From IMG/VR virus record IMGVR_UViG_3300009076_000040, positions 1-25,980 of that record: DNA of 25,980 nucleotides; one strand, given 5' to 3'. Source of the DNA: a virus. A program made the position numbers and the translations under genes. The notes beneath the pieces were generated by a model, which did not search any database, had not been told where the DNA came from, and saw nothing but the letters and a program-made list of their open reading frames with translations. The first letter of the stretch is position 1; each line of letters starts with the position of its first letter. Shown here one piece after another: positions 23,445-25,980 of the stretch.

Positions 23445-24320
23445 ATGAATTTTAAACATATGGATCTTAGAATGTCCTTAAATGTACAACACCTCATATT
23501 CTTACTAATTTTTTGCCTTCCACCCATCTTAACAAATGGCAAACCTCCAATGCCTACGGAGGGCTATCAATGGGTCATTCAAGAAGATTACACCGATGAA
23601 TTTAATGGTGATCGTCTAAATTCCAAAAAATGGTACGATCACCATCCAAGATGGCGCGGTCGTCCACCGGCTCGATTTATGCCTGAAAATGTTTCAGTCA
23701 AGGATGGTATGCTTCGGCTTACTAATGAAATTCTCGAGCAACCTATCATTGAGAAGGGGCATACTTTTACGATCGGTGGTGCAGCAGTTGTATCGAAGCA
23801 AACGGGCGCGCATTATGGTTATTATGAATGTCGATTGAAAGCATCCAGTATCTCCATGTCCTCAACTTTTTGGATGAGTAACTCCGGACAACACTACCCT
23901 AACATTGGAAAGGTTTCTCAGGAATTGGATATCCTTGAAACAGTTGGAGGCGCTAAAAGAAATCCCTCATTCGCAAAATATATGCATTCCAATACCCACG
24001 TCTGGCATAATGGAAGCAGTGATGCCTCCGGTAATAAAGCTCAGCTCAATGGTAAATCTGACGAGGCTTTCAATATTTATGGTTGCTGGTGGGAGGATGC
24101 CAATACTGTGCATTTTTATTTAAATGATGCACATGTTGGTACAGTCAAAGTAGACACCACTCTGCTTCCGCACCCATTTGCATTCCCAATGCATATTAAT
24201 ATGGTTACGGAAACATATAATTGGGAACAGCCTCCAACAGCTGAGGAGCTTAATGATAAAGACCTTAATACCACTAAGATCGATTGGGTTCGAAGTTATT
24301 CGCTAAAGCCCATTAATTAA
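23445..24320 (+). CDS. Secreted glycoside hydrolase family 16 (polysaccharidase)
   Basis: A 291-aa exported enzyme of the laminarinase/agarase/carrageenase/porphyranase superfamily, outside the island. The hydrophobic N terminus (LIFLLIFCLPPILTNG) is a signal peptide; the start could be ATG 23445 or ATG 23472, ten residues apart in frame. DEFNGDRLNSKKWYDHHPRW is the typical GH16 opening strand and GYYECRLKAS the following sheet. The catalytic motif ELDILE gives nucleophile E160, D162 and acid/base E165. Later VHFYLNDAHVGTV and PFAFPMHINMVTETYNW complete the jelly roll. Overall style suggests an algal-galactan enzyme rather than laminarinase, but the substrate cannot be fixed by eye. A sulfatase lies across the spacer, consistent with sulfated algal polysaccharide use. 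Confidence 0.9.
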   Translation: MNFKHMDLRMSLNVQHLIFLLIFCLPPILTNGKPPMPTEGYQWVIQEDYTDEFNGDRLNSKKWYDHHPRWRGRPPARFMPENVSVKDGMLRLTNEILEQPIIEKGHTFTIGGAAVVSKQTGAHYGYYECRLKASSISMSSTFWMSNSGQHYPNIGKVSQELDILETVGGAKRNPSFAKYMHSNTHVWHNGSSDASGNKAQLNGKSDEAFNIYGCWWEDANTVHFYLNDAHVGTVKVDTTLLPHPFAFPMHINMVTETYNWEQPPTAEELNDKDLNTTKIDWVRSYSLKPIN

Positions 24321-24654
24321 GTTAATCGAGTATTCTTAGTTGTCGGCTCAATCTTAATGGGGAAAGGCTATGCTAGGTCTTAAACAATACAGAATTCTTG
24401 GCAGGCCATATTAGAAATTATTTTCAAAAGGCACTTGATGTATATATACATCAGCAAGAGGGCTGCCAAGCGAACCCCCGCCCCCTACTCTAAATTCCTA
24501 TCGGATGCACTTTAGTAGACGCTGAACTTCCGAACCGAGTGCAGGTAATCAGAGGCAGCCAGGTAGTCCCGTAGCAGTGGCTAGGTCGAGAGACCCGTAA
24601 CGCCATGCGCCCGCGCTGACTAAACCTGCACGCCCGTAAACCGCTTAGAGTAGC
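24321..24654. other. Convergent spacer with palindromes
   Basis: The 334-bp spacer between GH16 and sulfatase contains an 18-bp perfect palindrome TGATGTATATATACATCA (24436-24453), enclosed by CTTGGCAG (24397-24404)/CTGCCAAG (24463-24470). A second folded unit is closed by GTGCAGGT (24539-24546)/ACCTGCAC (24624-24631), with an inner hairpin GGTC-GAGA-GACC (24584-24595) that has a GNRA-type loop. These may be terminators, a small RNA or a REP-like element; no reading frame is credible. Confidence 0.5.
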
Positions 24655-25980
24655 TTAAGGCGCCACAATGACATCCACCAGAAAGAATTCTTTGTCGCTG
24701 GACCCAATCGGCACTAAGGACCGTTCCACGACGTTTTCAATGTCTGATAGTGTGTCGTCATCGGTCACAGAGACCATTTGAGTCGCTCCTAGCTCCCAGC
24801 TAGGATTGCTTAAATCGGTAGTTCGCCAAACGCGCAGCGCAGAGTATTGGTTAGCGCTTTTGCGCCGACTGTAGTGCACTTCCATATATTGATTGCCGTT
24901 GTTTTCGGAAATTTGTGCCGCCAGATTGTTAGCGGAACCGCTATCAGAGGGATCAGATCCAAAGGCATATTCTAAACCATTTGAAAGTGAATCGTTATCG
25001 TCATCACCACTTAATCCACTGGTAAGCGAATAGTATTCCTTAAACTTATCATATCCGGCGTTGGCGCTGCTCACACTGCTAACGGTGAGTTTGATGTTAT
25101 CCAGTTGCATAACGTCTAGTTCAGTTCCGTCGCCATTTGGCCCCTCAGTATCAAAGTTACTCGCAATTCCCTCAATTGGAATCCAGATGTAAATATCACT
25201 TGCGTTGGCAATGTCTGAATCAACACCTACGGTCCATAAAAAAGAAACCGTGTCGCCTACTGTTGCATTTGTGTATTCTGTAAAAGTACGACTGACATTA
25301 TTAGCACCTGTCATCCGGAGTTCGACCGTAACGGAGTTTGCAGTCGCTGGAACCGCTTGGACGAGCATATCAAATGTGAGGTTTATTTCCTCACCAACGT
25401 TCAGTGAGACTGCGTATGGATTTGACTGATTAGAAAGAGCCCCAAAACCACCATTTGGATTAGTCCCTGTGGTAAGCTGCAACACATTCCCGCTACCGAA
25501 TTGTTCATTGGTCGTAATCTCACAGATCGCGTTGTTATTTAAACGCAACCCAGTGTCGTAACTCCCATCGGTGATTGGTTGATTTGTAATAGTAATATCC
25601 CCATTCAGAATACTGGAGAAATCTTCATCCAACAAGCTAGTGGTAGTCGAGTTAGTATTAGGAGACTCGCCATACTCAGGCGCAGTTCGAGCGCTGGCCT
25701 CGCGTATCGCCCAGTAGCGATCATACATTGAAGTCACACGGCTCGCATAGGCGGGGTTATTAATTAAATTAGACGATTCAGTCTCTGTGGGATTGTCATC
25801 TAAATTGAAAAGGGCCACTGCGGTTGTGTTTGCTTGAACGAGAAAATTGTGACCGATGCTCGATTCAATAATCAATTTCCAGGGGCCATCACGGAACATA
25901 ATTTCAGGGACGCTGCCTCCCTGCTGCATCATCTCCGTCCGCGGTTCATGGTCGGTATCACCCAAGAATATAGGAAACAA
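24655..25980 (-). CDS. Sulfatase (S1 type) with C-terminal accessory domains, 3' part only
   Basis: At least 441 codons; the 5' part, with the catalytic formylglycine motif, lies beyond the window edge. The first ~105 residues here are the C-terminal end of a type I sulfatase: MFRDGPWKLIIESS, then VALFNLDDNPTETESSNLIN, the standard 'LYDLxxDPxExxNLA' region. A serine/threonine linker leads to a beta-sandwich domain starting DEDFSSILNGDITITNQPIT (about 118-290), possibly carbohydrate-binding. The protein ends with the verrucomicrobial C-terminal module: DDDNDSLSNGLEYAFGSDPS, then LRVWRTTDLSNPSWELG. It would desulfate algal polysaccharides outside the cytoplasm, working with the GH16 enzyme; this is inference from family and context. 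Confidence 0.88.
   Translation of the reverse strand: MFPIFLGDTDHEPRTEMMQQGGSVPEIMFRDGPWKLIIESSIGHNFLVQANTTAVALFNLDDNPTETESSNLINNPAYASRVTSMYDRYWAIREASARTAPEYGESPNTNSTTTSLLDEDFSSILNGDITITNQPITDGSYDTGLRLNNNAICEITTNEQFGSGNVLQLTTGTNPNGGFGALSNQSNPYAVSLNVGEEINLTFDMLVQAVPATANSVTVELRMTGANNVSRTFTEYTNATVGDTVSFLWTVGVDSDIANASDIYIWIPIEGIASNFDTEGPNGDGTELDVMQLDNIKLTVSSVSSANAGYDKFKEYYSLTSGLSGDDDNDSLSNGLEYAFGSDPSDSGSANNLAAQISENNGNQYMEVHYSRRKSANQYSALRVWRTTDLSNPSWELGATQMVSVTDDDTLSDIENVVERSLVPIGSSDKEFFLVDVIVAP

Overview
The window looks like a piece of a marine Verrucomicrobiota chromosome (Coraliomargarita/Lentimonas-like, Puniceicoccales). The reasons are the verrucomicrobial style of the secreted proteins (Ca-binding DxDxDG repeats plus a C-terminal 'DLxxWE...FFR' type domain), a GH16 polysaccharidase next to a sulfatase, and verrucomicrobial-type integrases with atypical catalytic histidines. 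This assignment is inference from protein style, not from a marker gene.

Layout. Bases 1-236 are the 3' part of the tmRNA gene (tag end Leu-Ala-Ala-stop, T-arm, CCA). Its last 23 bp (214-236) recur exactly at 23376-23398. These are the attL/attR cores of a 23.2-kb island that rebuilt the tmRNA end on insertion. Outside the island on the right lie a secreted GH16 enzyme (+) and the 3' part of a multidomain sulfatase (-), facing each other across a 334-bp spacer with hairpins.

Inside the island a tyrosine recombinase sits at each end, both reading inward. On the minus strand, from the right: integrase 2, a small HTH protein, an SF3/DUF5906-type helicase and an archaeo-eukaryotic-type primase form a regulation/replication block. 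The centre and left form a Mu/DUF935-type head module: small terminase, large terminase, portal, protease/scaffold, decoration protein and major capsid protein, followed by a lipoprotein and a small membrane protein. No tail, neck or baseplate gene is visible. The element therefore resembles a capsid-forming phage satellite more than a complete prophage.

Cargo genes are slotted between head genes: a TSP3-repeat secreted protein after integrase 1, a membrane-anchored beta-rich protein between protease and portal, and a BspA-type LRR protein between portal and terminase. A second, diverged and broken copy of the same junction (3' end of terminase at 17980-18217, cargo, 5' end of portal at 15823-15946) carries a different cargo: a DUF3883-like nuclease and another secreted TSP3 protein. 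The island thus looks built from two related elements.

The most unusual non-coding content is a ~190-bp element present twice (13955-14141 and 15949-16142). Its long helices have different sequences but preserved pairing, the signature of a structured RNA or a folding-dependent mobile repeat. Between the copies lies a ~1.7-kb G-rich, gene-free tract full of palindromes, including a 138-nt nested hairpin. Three reading-frame breaks (capsid, portal, DUF3883) can each be repaired by one base in a homopolymer run, so they may be sequencing errors rather than decay.
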